A stretch of 17,563 nt of DNA, taken from NCBI GenBank assembly GCA_012270625.1, contig JAAXHZ010000115.1:1-17563 (forward strand), given 5' to 3'. Below are positions 8,001 to 15,372 of this stretch, in pieces. The number at the start of each line of letters is the position of its first letter. Within the stretch, counting starts at the first letter, position 1. Below the pieces are notes generated by a model. It was not told where the DNA came from. It searched no databases and saw only the letters and a program-made list of their open reading frames with translations. Made by a program: the position numbers and the translations under genes. Source of the DNA: Dehalococcoidia bacterium (GTDB lineage Bacteria; Chloroflexota; Dehalococcoidia; SAR202; UBA11138).

Positions 8001-8037
8001 GTCACCACTCCGGCGATCTCAGTGCCCAAGTGGTGAC
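8001..8037. repeat. Inverted repeat between argD and the small TA-like pair
   Basis: Perfect 9-bp arms GTCACCACT (8001-8009) and AGTGGTGAC (8029-8037) separated by 19 nt. It lies after the argD stop and before the ATG at 7977, both on the minus strand. There is no run of T after either arm, so it is not a standard terminator. An operator for autoregulation of the small gene pair is the more likely reading, but this is inference. Confidence 0.5.
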
Positions 8038-8074
8038 CTGCGTCTTATCAGTCCCCTACAGCCTTAGCTGGGTT

Positions 8075-9262
8075 TCAGCCCACCGCGCCGATAGCCGCGT
8101 CCAGCCGCTCCATTGCCTGGTCTATCTCCTCCGCAGACACTGTCAGTGGCGGCATAAGCCGCACAGCGTTGGGGCGGAGCGGATTCGTCAGCAGCCCTTC
8201 CCTGTTGCAGTTGGCGACTACGTCCGGTCCGATGTCGGACTCGAAGATCACGGCCCATAGAAGACCCATGCCGCGTACCTCCTGGACCTGGTCATACTTG
8301 GACTCCAGGCTGGCGAGACCGGCGGCCATGTGGGACTCCATTTCGGCGGCGTGTCCCGATAGGTCGTTGTCGATGATGTACTTGGTCGATGCGTAGCCCG
8401 CTGCGCAGGTGAGCGCATTGCCTCCGAAGGTAGAGCCGTGGTCGCCAGGCTCGAACGCACACGCCTCGTCCTTGGCCATGAATGCGCCTATGGGCACACC
8501 GCCGCCCAGTCCCTTGGCGAGTGTCATGATGTCCGGCTCCACGCCGAATCTCTCGTACCCGAACAGAGTGCCCAGTCTTCCCATGCCGGTCTGGACCTCG
8601 TCGAAGATCAGCAGCAGACCCTCCTGATCGCACAGCTCGCGCACATTCTCCAGGTAGCCCTCAGGCGGGATGTTTACGCCACCCTCGGCCTGCACCGGCT
8701 CGATCATGACCGCGACCGTTCTGTCGGTAACGGCGCCCCGCAGCTCCTCTATGTCGCCGAACGGAACGTGAGAATAGCCCGGCGGTATGGGTTGGAAAAG
8801 CTCCTGGTAGTGGGGCTGGCCTGTCGCTGACACGTTGGCCATCGTGCGGCCGTGGAAAGAGTTCAACGCCGTCACGATCTCGAAGGCGCCGTTACGATTC
8901 TTCGCCCCGTACCGGCGCGCGAGCTTCATTGCTCCCTCGTTTGCCTCGGCCCCGCTGTTGCAGAAGAACACCTTGTCGAGCGCCGAGTTCTCCACCAGTA
9001 TTTCCGCGAGCTGAAGCTGAGGAATCGTGTAGAACTGATTCGAGGTCTGGAGAAGAGTCCTCGCCTGCTCCGCGATCGCGTCTGCTATTGCCTCGTTAGC
9101 GTGCCCCGCGTTGTTGACAGCCCATCCCGACGTGAAGTCCAGGTATTCCTTGCCATCTACGTCCCATACCTTCGTGCCATCGCCCTTTACGATGACGACG
9201 GGCTGGCGCCGCACCACGAACATATAGTATTTGCTCTCTACATCTGTCCAATTGGTTGTCAC
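8075..9262 (-). CDS. argD: Acetylornithine aminotransferase (class III PLP enzyme)
   Basis: Converts N-acetylglutamate semialdehyde to N-acetylornithine with glutamate as amino donor. Class III aminotransferase landmarks are present: VFFCNSGAEANEGAMKLAR (PLP phosphate site), SFHGRT, IEPVQAEGG, LLIFDEVQTGMGR, and the Schiff-base Lys in TLAKGLGGGVPIGA (about residue 250). Length (395) is usual. Two starts are possible: GTG at 9271, which overlaps the end of the UPF0182 gene and has no room for a ribosome site, or GTG at 9262, which has GGAGG 8 nt upstream and starts 1 nt after the previous stop. The latter is chosen. The arginine context supports ArgD over other ornithine- or GABA-type enzymes. 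Confidence 0.92.
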   Translation of the reverse strand: MTTNWTDVESKYYMFVVRRQPVVIVKGDGTKVWDVDGKEYLDFTSGWAVNNAGHANEAIADAIAEQARTLLQTSNQFYTIPQLQLAEILVENSALDKVFFCNSGAEANEGAMKLARRYGAKNRNGAFEIVTALNSFHGRTMANVSATGQPHYQELFQPIPPGYSHVPFGDIEELRGAVTDRTVAVMIEPVQAEGGVNIPPEGYLENVRELCDQEGLLLIFDEVQTGMGRLGTLFGYERFGVEPDIMTLAKGLGGGVPIGAFMAKDEACAFEPGDHGSTFGGNALTCAAGYASTKYIIDNDLSGHAAEMESHMAAGLASLESKYDQVQEVRGMGLLWAVIFESDIGPDVVANCNREGLLTNPLRPNAVRLMPPLTVSAEEIDQAMERLDAAIGAVG

Positions 9263-9263
9263 G

Positions 9264-12086
9264 TCATTCACCTCCGGTGAGTTCCTTGAGTTTGTTCAGC
9301 GCATCTTCCAGCGCGGTCAGGTCGTTCTTTATGCTCTCGATCGAGTCGGAAACTATCGTGATCTGCATCTGCAGCTCGCCTTCGCTTACCGGCGCGGGAG
9401 CGGTAGTAGTTGTATCAGAAGCTCGTGGCCTATCGGGTTCGCCCACCGTAACCAGCGACTGCTCGCCGGTCAACGCCGCGAGGGCAAGCCCCAACGAGTC
9501 CTCCATCACCACCCGATCAGCGGTCGCCAAAATGACCCGCTTCAGCTCCGGGAAATCTACGCCTTCAGCCCGGATGTACACCGGCTCTGCGTACAGCAGC
9601 GAATTGCCAATCGGAATTACGAGCAGATTGCCCCTGATGCAGGTCGAACCCTCTGAGCATCTCAGTGTAAACCAGGCTGAAATGTTCTGATCGTTGTCGA
9701 TCCTCGCTTCGACCTGCTCGGGCCCGTCGATCTGTCGATCCTTCGGGAAGTTGAAAGCGACCAGCTTCCCATAGTTATCCCCGTCACTACGGGCGGCCAG
9801 CCAGCCAATGAGGTTCTGCCTCTCGCTGGGAGTGTAGGGCAGCAGCTGCATGAACTCCTCGCTCTCCTCCCCCGGCAATCTCATTATCACGTAGTAGGGC
9901 TCCACCGGCTGGAGTGTTTCGCCCTGCCCGAACTTCTCCTGTGGAATCGCCCAAAGGTCTTCGTTGTTGTAGAAGTCCTGCGGGTCTTTCATGTGATACT
10001 TTATGTACTTTCCAGCCTGCTCTGAGAAGAAGTCCTGCGGGTATCTGACGTGTGACTTCAGTTCCGGCGCCATCTGGTCCGCGCGGACGAAAAGGTCTGG
10101 GAAGATCCGCTCGTATGTGAGGATCATCGGGTCGCTCTCGTCCCAGATGTAGTACCGCAGACTGCCATCGTATGAGTCCACGACAGCTTTGACGCTGTTG
10201 CGCATGTAGTTGAAGTGAGTGGAGAACCCCCCTTCTCCGGCAGGTATTTCAGTCGGCTCGGAGTACGGGTAGTGGTCGGTTGTCGTGTAGGCGTCCTGCA
10301 CCCAGAACAGCCGTCCGCTTGCCGCGACTATGTATGGGTCCCTGTCCAGCTGGAGGAACGGCGTGACTGAAGCCACCCTCTCCTGGATATGCCTGCGATA
10401 TTGCAGTCGGCTGGCCGGCGTGATCTCTCCGCTGATCAGGATGTTTACGTCCCCGAACTGCCAGGCGTACGCCAGCCGACGGAAGAACGAGTCGAGCTGC
10501 ACTCCACCGTTGCCGTCATAGTGGTTCCTGAACAGATCACCCGCCTCGGTCTGGTAATCGATTTCCTGTGTGTTGGAGTTGACTATCACGTAGTCAACCG
10601 TGTTCTCGCCATAGTAGATGCGTGGATTGTCGACGACTATATCCGGCGGTGTCTCGCCATCTTTGCGGCCAATGGGTATCGCTCCATCTACCGGGATGTC
10701 TTGCGCGTAGAACTCCGGTCTGCCTTCTGGGGTAAACTCCGTGGCCGGACTCATTGCGATCCCGATGCCGTGCGTGTACGAGAGCTTGTTGTTCACCCAG
10801 GTCTGGTCCTGTGGATTCAGCTTCTCAGGCGCGACCTCGCGCGCCGAAAGCAGAACCTGCTTGTATTCGCCGTCGATATAGTAGCGATCGACGTCGGCAT
10901 CCTTGAAATCGTAGTATGGCCTGATGAGCTGAATCTGCCTGTACACGCTAGACAGCGGTCGGTAGTCCCAAAGCCGAATATTGTTGATCGTCTTGAGGTT
11001 GTCCTCTATGAGACCGACGCTCACTTCCGACTCGGCTGGATAAAACGCCTCTTCGATCCTGTCCAAAGCGAACGCCTGCCGCGTCAATTCGATATTGCGG
11101 GCAATGTAAGGGCTCTCCTTGGCAAACTCATTGGGGGTCACCGAGAATTGCTGAATCACTGCCGGCCATGCCGAATTCAAAACCAGTCCTAGTACAACCC
11201 ACAGGACCACTGCCCCAATGACAATCCGCAGCTCACGGAGATAGGCGTTCGCCGCCATTAGAATCGCGGCGGCGGCGGCGATGATCGTCATTATCAGCAG
11301 CGCTGGCCTCCGCGCGTTGAGATCGGCAAAAGTCGCTCCGAAAACAGTCCCGTCTTCCGACAGAACGAGCGCCCACCGATCGATCCAGTGGCCGACCGCC
11401 ATTGCCAGCATGATTACGGCGGCAATAATCGAAACGTGCGCGAGCCGACCTCCAGCCAGCGAGTAGCTCGTGCCGCGCAGGCTGTAGTTAATGAAATTCA
11501 GTCCAACTGTTGCCAGCAGGGTTACTATCGCCAGACCCAGGATCCAACCCTGCGCGAAAGAGTAAACCGGCAGATTGAAGATGTAGAATCCGAGGTCCTG
11601 TCCGTAAACGGGGTCCACTTGGCCGAAGGGCACCGAGTTCGTGAACCTCAGGAACAGCTCCCACCGCGCCGCGAGCACCGACCCGAAGATCAGGCTCAGA
11701 ATTACGACGACTATGACGGCGCCCCATAGTACGGCCCGTCTCAGAGTTGGGACCACCTCCGCTGGTATCGGAAGGTTCACTGGACCCACCGATTGCAGGT
11801 GAGCTATCCGAAGGCTTACGCCTACTATTACAGCGGTGACCACTGCCCCAACAGCGAACAGCGCAATCCTCGTCACTGTGACCTTCAGGAAGATGCTTCT
11901 GAATCCTAGCGCGTCGAACCATAGAAGGTCGGTATAGATCCCTCTCCCAAAGGACATCAACCCGAACACGACTATCAGCCCGATAATCACCGCGCTCCAT
12001 TTCAGGAAGGAAGGGGACATGGTGGGTGGACCAATGACGGGTTCTGGAGACGACTCGCCGCCGTTGCGTGGAAAATCTTCAGCCAT
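9264..12086 (-). CDS. UPF0182 family large membrane protein
   Basis: 940 residues, matching the UPF0182 (COG1615) family found in Actinobacteria, Cyanobacteria, Chloroflexota and some others. I read seven hydrophobic helices at about 31-47, 74-92, 118-138, 175-200, 217-234, 261-280 and 288-305. After them comes a ~600-residue hydrophilic part, probably outside the membrane, with blocks such as LWDYRPLSSVYRQIQ, RYYIDGEYKQVLLSAREV, NNKLSYTHGIGIAMSP and PRIYYGENTVDYVIV. The last ~35 residues look like a coiled coil. The ATG has AGGA 6 nt upstream, 15 nt after the argB stop, and the stop is 1 nt from the argD start. No function is established for the family; its tight place between argB and argD is notable. 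Confidence 0.93.
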   Translation of the reverse strand: MAEDFPRNGGESSPEPVIGPPTMSPSFLKWSAVIIGLIVVFGLMSFGRGIYTDLLWFDALGFRSIFLKVTVTRIALFAVGAVVTAVIVGVSLRIAHLQSVGPVNLPIPAEVVPTLRRAVLWGAVIVVVILSLIFGSVLAARWELFLRFTNSVPFGQVDPVYGQDLGFYIFNLPVYSFAQGWILGLAIVTLLATVGLNFINYSLRGTSYSLAGGRLAHVSIIAAVIMLAMAVGHWIDRWALVLSEDGTVFGATFADLNARRPALLIMTIIAAAAAILMAANAYLRELRIVIGAVVLWVVLGLVLNSAWPAVIQQFSVTPNEFAKESPYIARNIELTRQAFALDRIEEAFYPAESEVSVGLIEDNLKTINNIRLWDYRPLSSVYRQIQLIRPYYDFKDADVDRYYIDGEYKQVLLSAREVAPEKLNPQDQTWVNNKLSYTHGIGIAMSPATEFTPEGRPEFYAQDIPVDGAIPIGRKDGETPPDIVVDNPRIYYGENTVDYVIVNSNTQEIDYQTEAGDLFRNHYDGNGGVQLDSFFRRLAYAWQFGDVNILISGEITPASRLQYRRHIQERVASVTPFLQLDRDPYIVAASGRLFWVQDAYTTTDHYPYSEPTEIPAGEGGFSTHFNYMRNSVKAVVDSYDGSLRYYIWDESDPMILTYERIFPDLFVRADQMAPELKSHVRYPQDFFSEQAGKYIKYHMKDPQDFYNNEDLWAIPQEKFGQGETLQPVEPYYVIMRLPGEESEEFMQLLPYTPSERQNLIGWLAARSDGDNYGKLVAFNFPKDRQIDGPEQVEARIDNDQNISAWFTLRCSEGSTCIRGNLLVIPIGNSLLYAEPVYIRAEGVDFPELKRVILATADRVVMEDSLGLALAALTGEQSLVTVGEPDRPRASDTTTTAPAPVSEGELQMQITIVSDSIESIKNDLTALEDALNKLKELTGGE

Positions 12087-12101
12087 TGTTTTCCTAAGAC
12101 C

Positions 12102-12899
12102 TCATCCGATGCGCGTTCCTAGGAACGCGCCGTTCAGCGATTCGCGAAGCGCTCCGGGCTTTCTTCCGTCAATGATGTGGGACTCGCTGCCAGATCTCAG
12201 CGCGCGTACACACGCTTCGATCTTGGGGATCATTCCTCCTGAGATAGTACCCGCGGACGTAAGCGCCTTGGCTTGGCCCTCGGTAATCCGGGGTATCAGT
12301 CGATGGCCGCGATCGAGAACACCTTCTACATCCGTGAGAAAGTACAGTCGGTCGGCCCTTAGCGCTCCTGCTATTTCACCTGCCGCGGTGTCCGCGTTTA
12401 TGTTCATCAGGGAGTTGGGATATGTGGGGTCATCTGTGGCGCACCGTGCGACAGGTGCGATTACGGGAATATAGCCCGATTGCGAGGCAGCCAATATGGG
12501 GTCCGTATCGACCTCGGTGACCTCCCCTACGTAGCCGAGCTCGGGGTCCTTCACTTTCGCGGTGAGCATCCCCCCGTCGGCCCCGCTCAGGCCAATTGCC
12601 CTAGCCCCCGCGGTGGCCAACTGGGACACAAGCTCTTTGTTGATGAGCCCCGCGAGAACCGCTACGACAATCTGAAGGCTGTCCTTGTCCGTGACGCGCA
12701 GGCCGTTCTTGAAAACAGGCCTGACGTTCTGGGCGGCCATCCACTCGGAGATAGTCTTTCCCCCACCGTGGACAACTATCGGGTTGGCCCCCTCTCTCTG
12801 AAGAGAGACTAGATCGTCTAGGGTAGTATCGTGCTCCCCGAGAGTGCTGCCGCCGATCTTGACTACTATCGTCCCATTGGGAGAATGCTCCTTGGGCAA
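12102..12899 (-). CDS. argB: Acetylglutamate kinase
   Basis: Phosphorylates N-acetylglutamate with ATP. Landmarks: VVKIGGS (12-18), VVHGGGK, the KNGLRVTD substrate block, a central GLSGADGG block, NINADTAAGEIAGAL, LYFLTDVEGVL and MIPKIEAC near the C-terminus. The start is a TTG 7 nt after the argJ stop, with no good ribosome site, so coupling to argJ is likely. Only about 11 residues precede the first strand. Arginine-inhibited enzymes normally carry an extra N-terminal helix of about 20-25 residues that interlaces the hexamer, and this protein lacks it, like the dimeric E. coli enzyme. Confidence 0.94.
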   Translation of the reverse strand: MPKEHSPNGTIVVKIGGSTLGEHDTTLDDLVSLQREGANPIVVHGGGKTISEWMAAQNVRPVFKNGLRVTDKDSLQIVVAVLAGLINKELVSQLATAGARAIGLSGADGGMLTAKVKDPELGYVGEVTEVDTDPILAASQSGYIPVIAPVARCATDDPTYPNSLMNINADTAAGEIAGALRADRLYFLTDVEGVLDRGHRLIPRITEGQAKALTSAGTISGGMIPKIEACVRALRSGSESHIIDGRKPGALRESLNGAFLGTRIG

Positions 12900-12906
12900 G
12901 TCCGAC

Positions 12907-14127
12907 TTACGTGGTGTACGCCGAGTTAAAGGTCACGTACTCTTCCGTCAGGTCGGACCCCCACGCGGTCGCCGAGTGGTCGCCGATGTTCAGGCTAACC
13001 CGGAATTCGACCTCGTGGGCTGCCATTCCCGCGACAACAGCGTCGGCATAGTACGGTATTGCCTTGCCCTCGTGAACAATGTGAATGCCGTTGATGAAGA
13101 TGTCTATTTTCGACTCTTGAAGTTCGATGCCGCTCTTGCCGAGCGCCATCATGATGCGGCCCCAGTTGGGGTCTCTGCCATGTACCATCGCCTTGACAAG
13201 ATTGGAGGACGAGATCTCGCGCGCCGCCCACCGGGCGTCCTCGCGTGAAGTCGCGCCTTCGACAGTCACTGCCATGATGTGTCCGGCGCCCTCGCCGTCC
13301 CTGACCAGCTCTTTAGCCAGAATAGTGCAGACTTCAGTAAGCGCCTCTTGGAAAGCTCCAGCCCCCGGAGAGTCGGCGCTGCTGATTGCGTCTCCGCCCC
13401 CGGCGCCGTTGGCAAATAGAAGAACCGTGTCATTGGTGGACTGGTCGCCATCCACGTCAATCATGTTGAAGCTGACGTCCACCGCCGCGCTCAGCGACTC
13501 CTGAAGGAATCCCTCAGAAATCGAAGCGTCGCACGTTATGAATGATAGCATCGTAGCCATGTCCGGGTGGATCATGCCCACGCCTTTGGCGACACCACCG
13601 ACTGTGTACGTCCGTTCGCCGACATCGAACTCGACCGCGACGTATTTTGGAACGGAGTCCGTCGTCATAATCGAACGCGCGAACGCCGGTCCACCCTCGT
13701 CGGTCAGCTCTATCCCGCTAATCGACTGGCGAATCAGGGCCATTGGAAGCTCAACGCCAATCACGCCCGTGGAAGCGACCATCATCTCGCCAGCGCCCAC
13801 GCCGGCGTGGGCCTCTGCGAGCCGAGTCATATCCAGCGCATCCTCCACACCCTGTTCTCCCACAGAGCAGTTAGCGCAGCCGCTGTTGGCGATGACACCG
13901 CGAGCCGTTGACGATGGAATGCGGGAACGTGTAACGGTTACTGAAGGCGACAGAATCTTGTTCCGGCTGAAAGTGCCAGCCACGGTCGCGGGTCGATCCG
14001 ACACGAGTATGCCTAGGTCTAGAACACCCTCGCCGGACGTCTTGAGTCCGGCGAACACGCCACCGGCTCGATACCCTTTGGGGGAAGTGACCGAACCGCC
14101 TTGGATGAGTTTGACGCCCTCTGCCAT
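12907..14127 (-). CDS. argJ: Bifunctional ornithine acetyltransferase / N-acetylglutamate synthase
   Basis: Moves the acetyl group from N-acetylornithine to glutamate, and in many bacteria can also use acetyl-CoA. From the ATG at 14127 (AGGA 8 nt upstream) the protein has 406 residues, the usual length; a frame open to 14235 adds 36 residues with no family match that overlap the likely promoter. Landmarks: PKGYRAGGVFAGLK, ANSGCANC (usually NSGNAN), MMVASTGVIG, KGVGMIHPDMATML with the self-cleavage before the nucleophile Thr at about 192, DVDGDQSTNDT, and HGRDPNWGRI. It is the first gene of the directon. Whether it also uses acetyl-CoA cannot be told from the sequence. Confidence 0.94.
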   Translation of the reverse strand: MAEGVKLIQGGSVTSPKGYRAGGVFAGLKTSGEGVLDLGILVSDRPATVAGTFSRNKILSPSVTVTRSRIPSSTARGVIANSGCANCSVGEQGVEDALDMTRLAEAHAGVGAGEMMVASTGVIGVELPMALIRQSISGIELTDEGGPAFARSIMTTDSVPKYVAVEFDVGERTYTVGGVAKGVGMIHPDMATMLSFITCDASISEGFLQESLSAAVDVSFNMIDVDGDQSTNDTVLLFANGAGGGDAISSADSPGAGAFQEALTEVCTILAKELVRDGEGAGHIMAVTVEGATSREDARWAAREISSSNLVKAMVHGRDPNWGRIMMALGKSGIELQESKIDIFINGIHIVHEGKAIPYYADAVVAGMAAHEVEFRVSLNIGDHSATAWGSDLTEEYVTFNSAYTT

Positions 14128-14161
14128 ACGATCTTCCTTTAGGGACTGTGCCGCCTTCGAT

Positions 14162-14188
14162 CCGTCGATCAATCGACCCTTCCGACGG
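14162..14188 (-). promoter_or_regulatory. Palindromic leader upstream of argJ
   Basis: Between the predicted promoter and the argJ start are two overlapping inverted repeats. One is GTCGAT-CA-ATCGAC at 14164-14177; the other pairs CCGTCG (14162-14167) with CGACGG (14183-14188). They share bases, so only one can form at a time in RNA. The site does not match the ArgR box pattern. It could be a repressor operator or a small RNA switch; both are inference. Confidence 0.35.
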
Positions 14189-14195
14189 CTACGGC

Positions 14196-14224
14196 AGTAT
14201 AGCACACCGTCCCAAACACGATAA
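14196..14224 (-). promoter_or_regulatory. Candidate sigma70 promoter for argJ and the arginine directon
   Basis: On the minus strand a TATACT -10 box (14196-14201) is preceded, 17 nt away, by a weak TTATCG -35 box (14219-14224). The distance to the argJ ATG leaves a leader of about 60 nt that holds the palindromes. The -10 matches the consensus at 5 of 6 bases and the -35 at 3 of 6. No other equally good site was seen upstream of argJ. Confidence 0.5.
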
Positions 14225-14279
14225 AGATTCGACAACCTGATCTCCGCTGCTTAGTACAATCCCGATTCTGCTCTCTCGG

Positions 14280-14300
14280 CCGCGCATCGGAGCTGCGCGG
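14280..14300. repeat. GC-rich hairpin in the argJ / defence-remnant gap
   Basis: Perfect 7-bp arms CCGCGCA and TGCGCGG around a 7-nt loop. No T-run follows on either strand. It may be part of the decayed coding sequence of the ATPase remnant rather than a regulator. Confidence 0.35.
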
Positions 14301-14700
14301 GTTGCTCGTTAGTCCCACGATGGCCCAGCTTCAGAAAGACGCCGAGGCCTCCAGGCGCGCCACGACGCCTACCGATGACTGAAGGCTACCCGTCAATCCC
14401 AGCGACACGCCACCGAACGGCTCGCTGCCCGCTGTCCCTACGCCTCCTGCTCCACGCGGCCCCAACCGCATCGTCACTGGCAAGGTCATCCAGGGCCGTT
14501 TCGACCTCAACGAGGTCGGCCTCATCGAAAACGAGATCATCCAGAACCTCCGTGCCGACGGCGGAGAAGTGAGCATCCACATCACCATATCAGCCACCAA
14601 GCCCGACGGCTTCTCGGGGAGCATCACCCGATCGGTGCGCGAAAACAGCGACCAGCTGGGCTTGGACTACGAAGACGACCAGCGTTATGTAAAATACTAG
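14290..14700 (+). pseudogene. C-terminal remnant of a DUF499/Swt1-type AAA+ ATPase
   Basis: Reading back from the TAG at 14698 in one frame gives VKY at the end, QLGLDYEDD, ITRSVRENSDQ, ITISATKPDGFSG, LIENEIIQNLRADGGEVSI, GKVIQGRFDLNEVG and a Pro-rich linker (PPAPRG). DUF499/Swt1-type ATPases of defence loci usually end this way: a Pro-rich linker, a strand-helix module, then R-V-ENS--L and an acidic end. The frame also continues upstream (LLVSPTMAQLQKDAEASRRA) but is cut by an in-frame TGA at 14380-14382. The ATPase domain itself (Walker A/B) is absent, so about 900 residues or more are missing. The 5' limit is uncertain and approaches the argJ promoter. Identification is by recalled pattern, not by search. 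Confidence 0.65.
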
Positions 14701-14723
14701 GCACAGAGAAAGGAGGGTCTAGG

Positions 14724-15008
14724 ATGCCATATAAGGACTACAAACGTGAAGAAGTGTCCGAGTTGGGCAGAGCCATCTACGAAGAAAAGATAAAGTGCTT
14801 TGTAGAACCGATGGAGAACGGGAAATTCATCGCCATAGACGTCGAAACCGGCGACTATGAGGTAGGCGAACGACTCATTGACACCTCCGACCGTCTCCAC
14901 GACCGTCGCCCCAACGCCGCCTGCTACATAGGAAGGGTCGGATACCCCGCCGCATTCCGCATGGGTTGGAGGAGCACAGCGTCCCTAGCGCCTAATGATC
15001 GTAGGTAA
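14724..15008 (+). CDS. Conserved hypothetical protein paired with an aspartic protease
   Basis: 94 residues with an excellent ribosome site (AAAGGAGGG, 14709-14717). The sequence includes VSELGRAIYEEKIKCFVEP, GKFIAIDVETGDYEVGE and CYIGRVGYPAAFRMG, a pattern I know from small hypothetical proteins that sit just before clan AA aspartic proteases in Chloroflexota and Cyanobacteria. Such homologues usually end soon after the YPAA-R-GG block. Here the last ~15 residues look unrelated, and removing one T from GGTTGG (14966-14967) would give a GGGAQRP ending with a stop at 14986, so a small frameshift is possible. It overlaps the protease start by 14 nt. Function unknown; the tight pairing suggests a joint role. 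Confidence 0.7.
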   Translation: MPYKDYKREEVSELGRAIYEEKIKCFVEPMENGKFIAIDVETGDYEVGERLIDTSDRLHDRRPNAACYIGRVGYPAAFRMGWRSTASLAPNDRR

Positions 15009-15372
15009 GATAAGCCCGAATGTAGAAGCCCGGATCACTGTCGAGATGATACGCCTCGACGGTGTTACTCAGTCCGTCGAAGTTGTCCTCGATACCGGGT
15101 TTAGCGAGGACCTGGTCCTGCCGTCTGAAGTCATTCACCAGTTAGAATTGACGCCGCGTGGAAATATACACATGATACTCGCCGACGGGCAGAGAACTAT
15201 TCTCCCTGTGTGGGCCGGCTCTGTGATTTGGCATGAACGGCCGAGACGTGTATCAGTCATCGAGTCCAGCGGAGAATCCCTGTTGGGAATGAACCTGCTC
15301 CTGGGGAGCACGATTACGATGGACGTGCGGATCAATGGCGACGTGACAATAGAGGACTCAGACGAACTATGA
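14995..15372 (+). CDS. Clan AA aspartic protease (retropepsin-like)
   Basis: 125 residues. The catalytic motif is VVLDTGFSEDLVLP (Asp at about 33), and the second family landmark is SLLGMNLLLGSTITMDV, as in the small AF_0612-type clan AA aspartic proteases. Single-lobe members of this kind work as dimers. No signal peptide or membrane segment is seen, so it acts in the cytoplasm. The start overlaps the previous gene by 14 nt, and its TGA overlaps the ATG of the DUF1156 remnant (ATGA), which suggests co-translation with that methyltransferase when it was whole. The substrate is unknown. Confidence 0.82.
   Translation: MIVGKISPNVEARITVEMIRLDGVTQSVEVVLDTGFSEDLVLPSEVIHQLELTPRGNIHMILADGQRTILPVWAGSVIWHERPRRVSVIESSGESLLGMNLLLGSTITMDVRINGDVTIEDSDEL

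Noticed and set aside
8001..8037. Inverted repeat as a rho-independent terminator for argD
   Set aside because: No T-run after either arm and a 19-nt loop; kept only as a possible operator.
10389..11192. Long plus-strand open frame (267 codons)
   Set aside because: Antisense to the UPF0182 gene; no recognisable domain, composition of a shadow frame.
14162..14188. ArgR/AhrC operator upstream of argJ
   Set aside because: The palindrome does not resemble the AT-rich ARG box pattern.
13538..14224. Plus-strand open frame of 228 codons
   Set aside because: Antisense to argJ, rich in Ser/Pro/Thr as expected from a mirrored GC-rich gene.
14128..14235. N-terminal extension of ArgJ from 14235
   Set aside because: Covers the predicted promoter and leader, matches no ArgJ sequence, while ATG 14127 has a ribosome site.
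14331..14627. Minus-strand open frame of 98 codons
   Set aside because: It mirrors the ATPase remnant, whose plus-strand translation has a recognisable C-terminal pattern.
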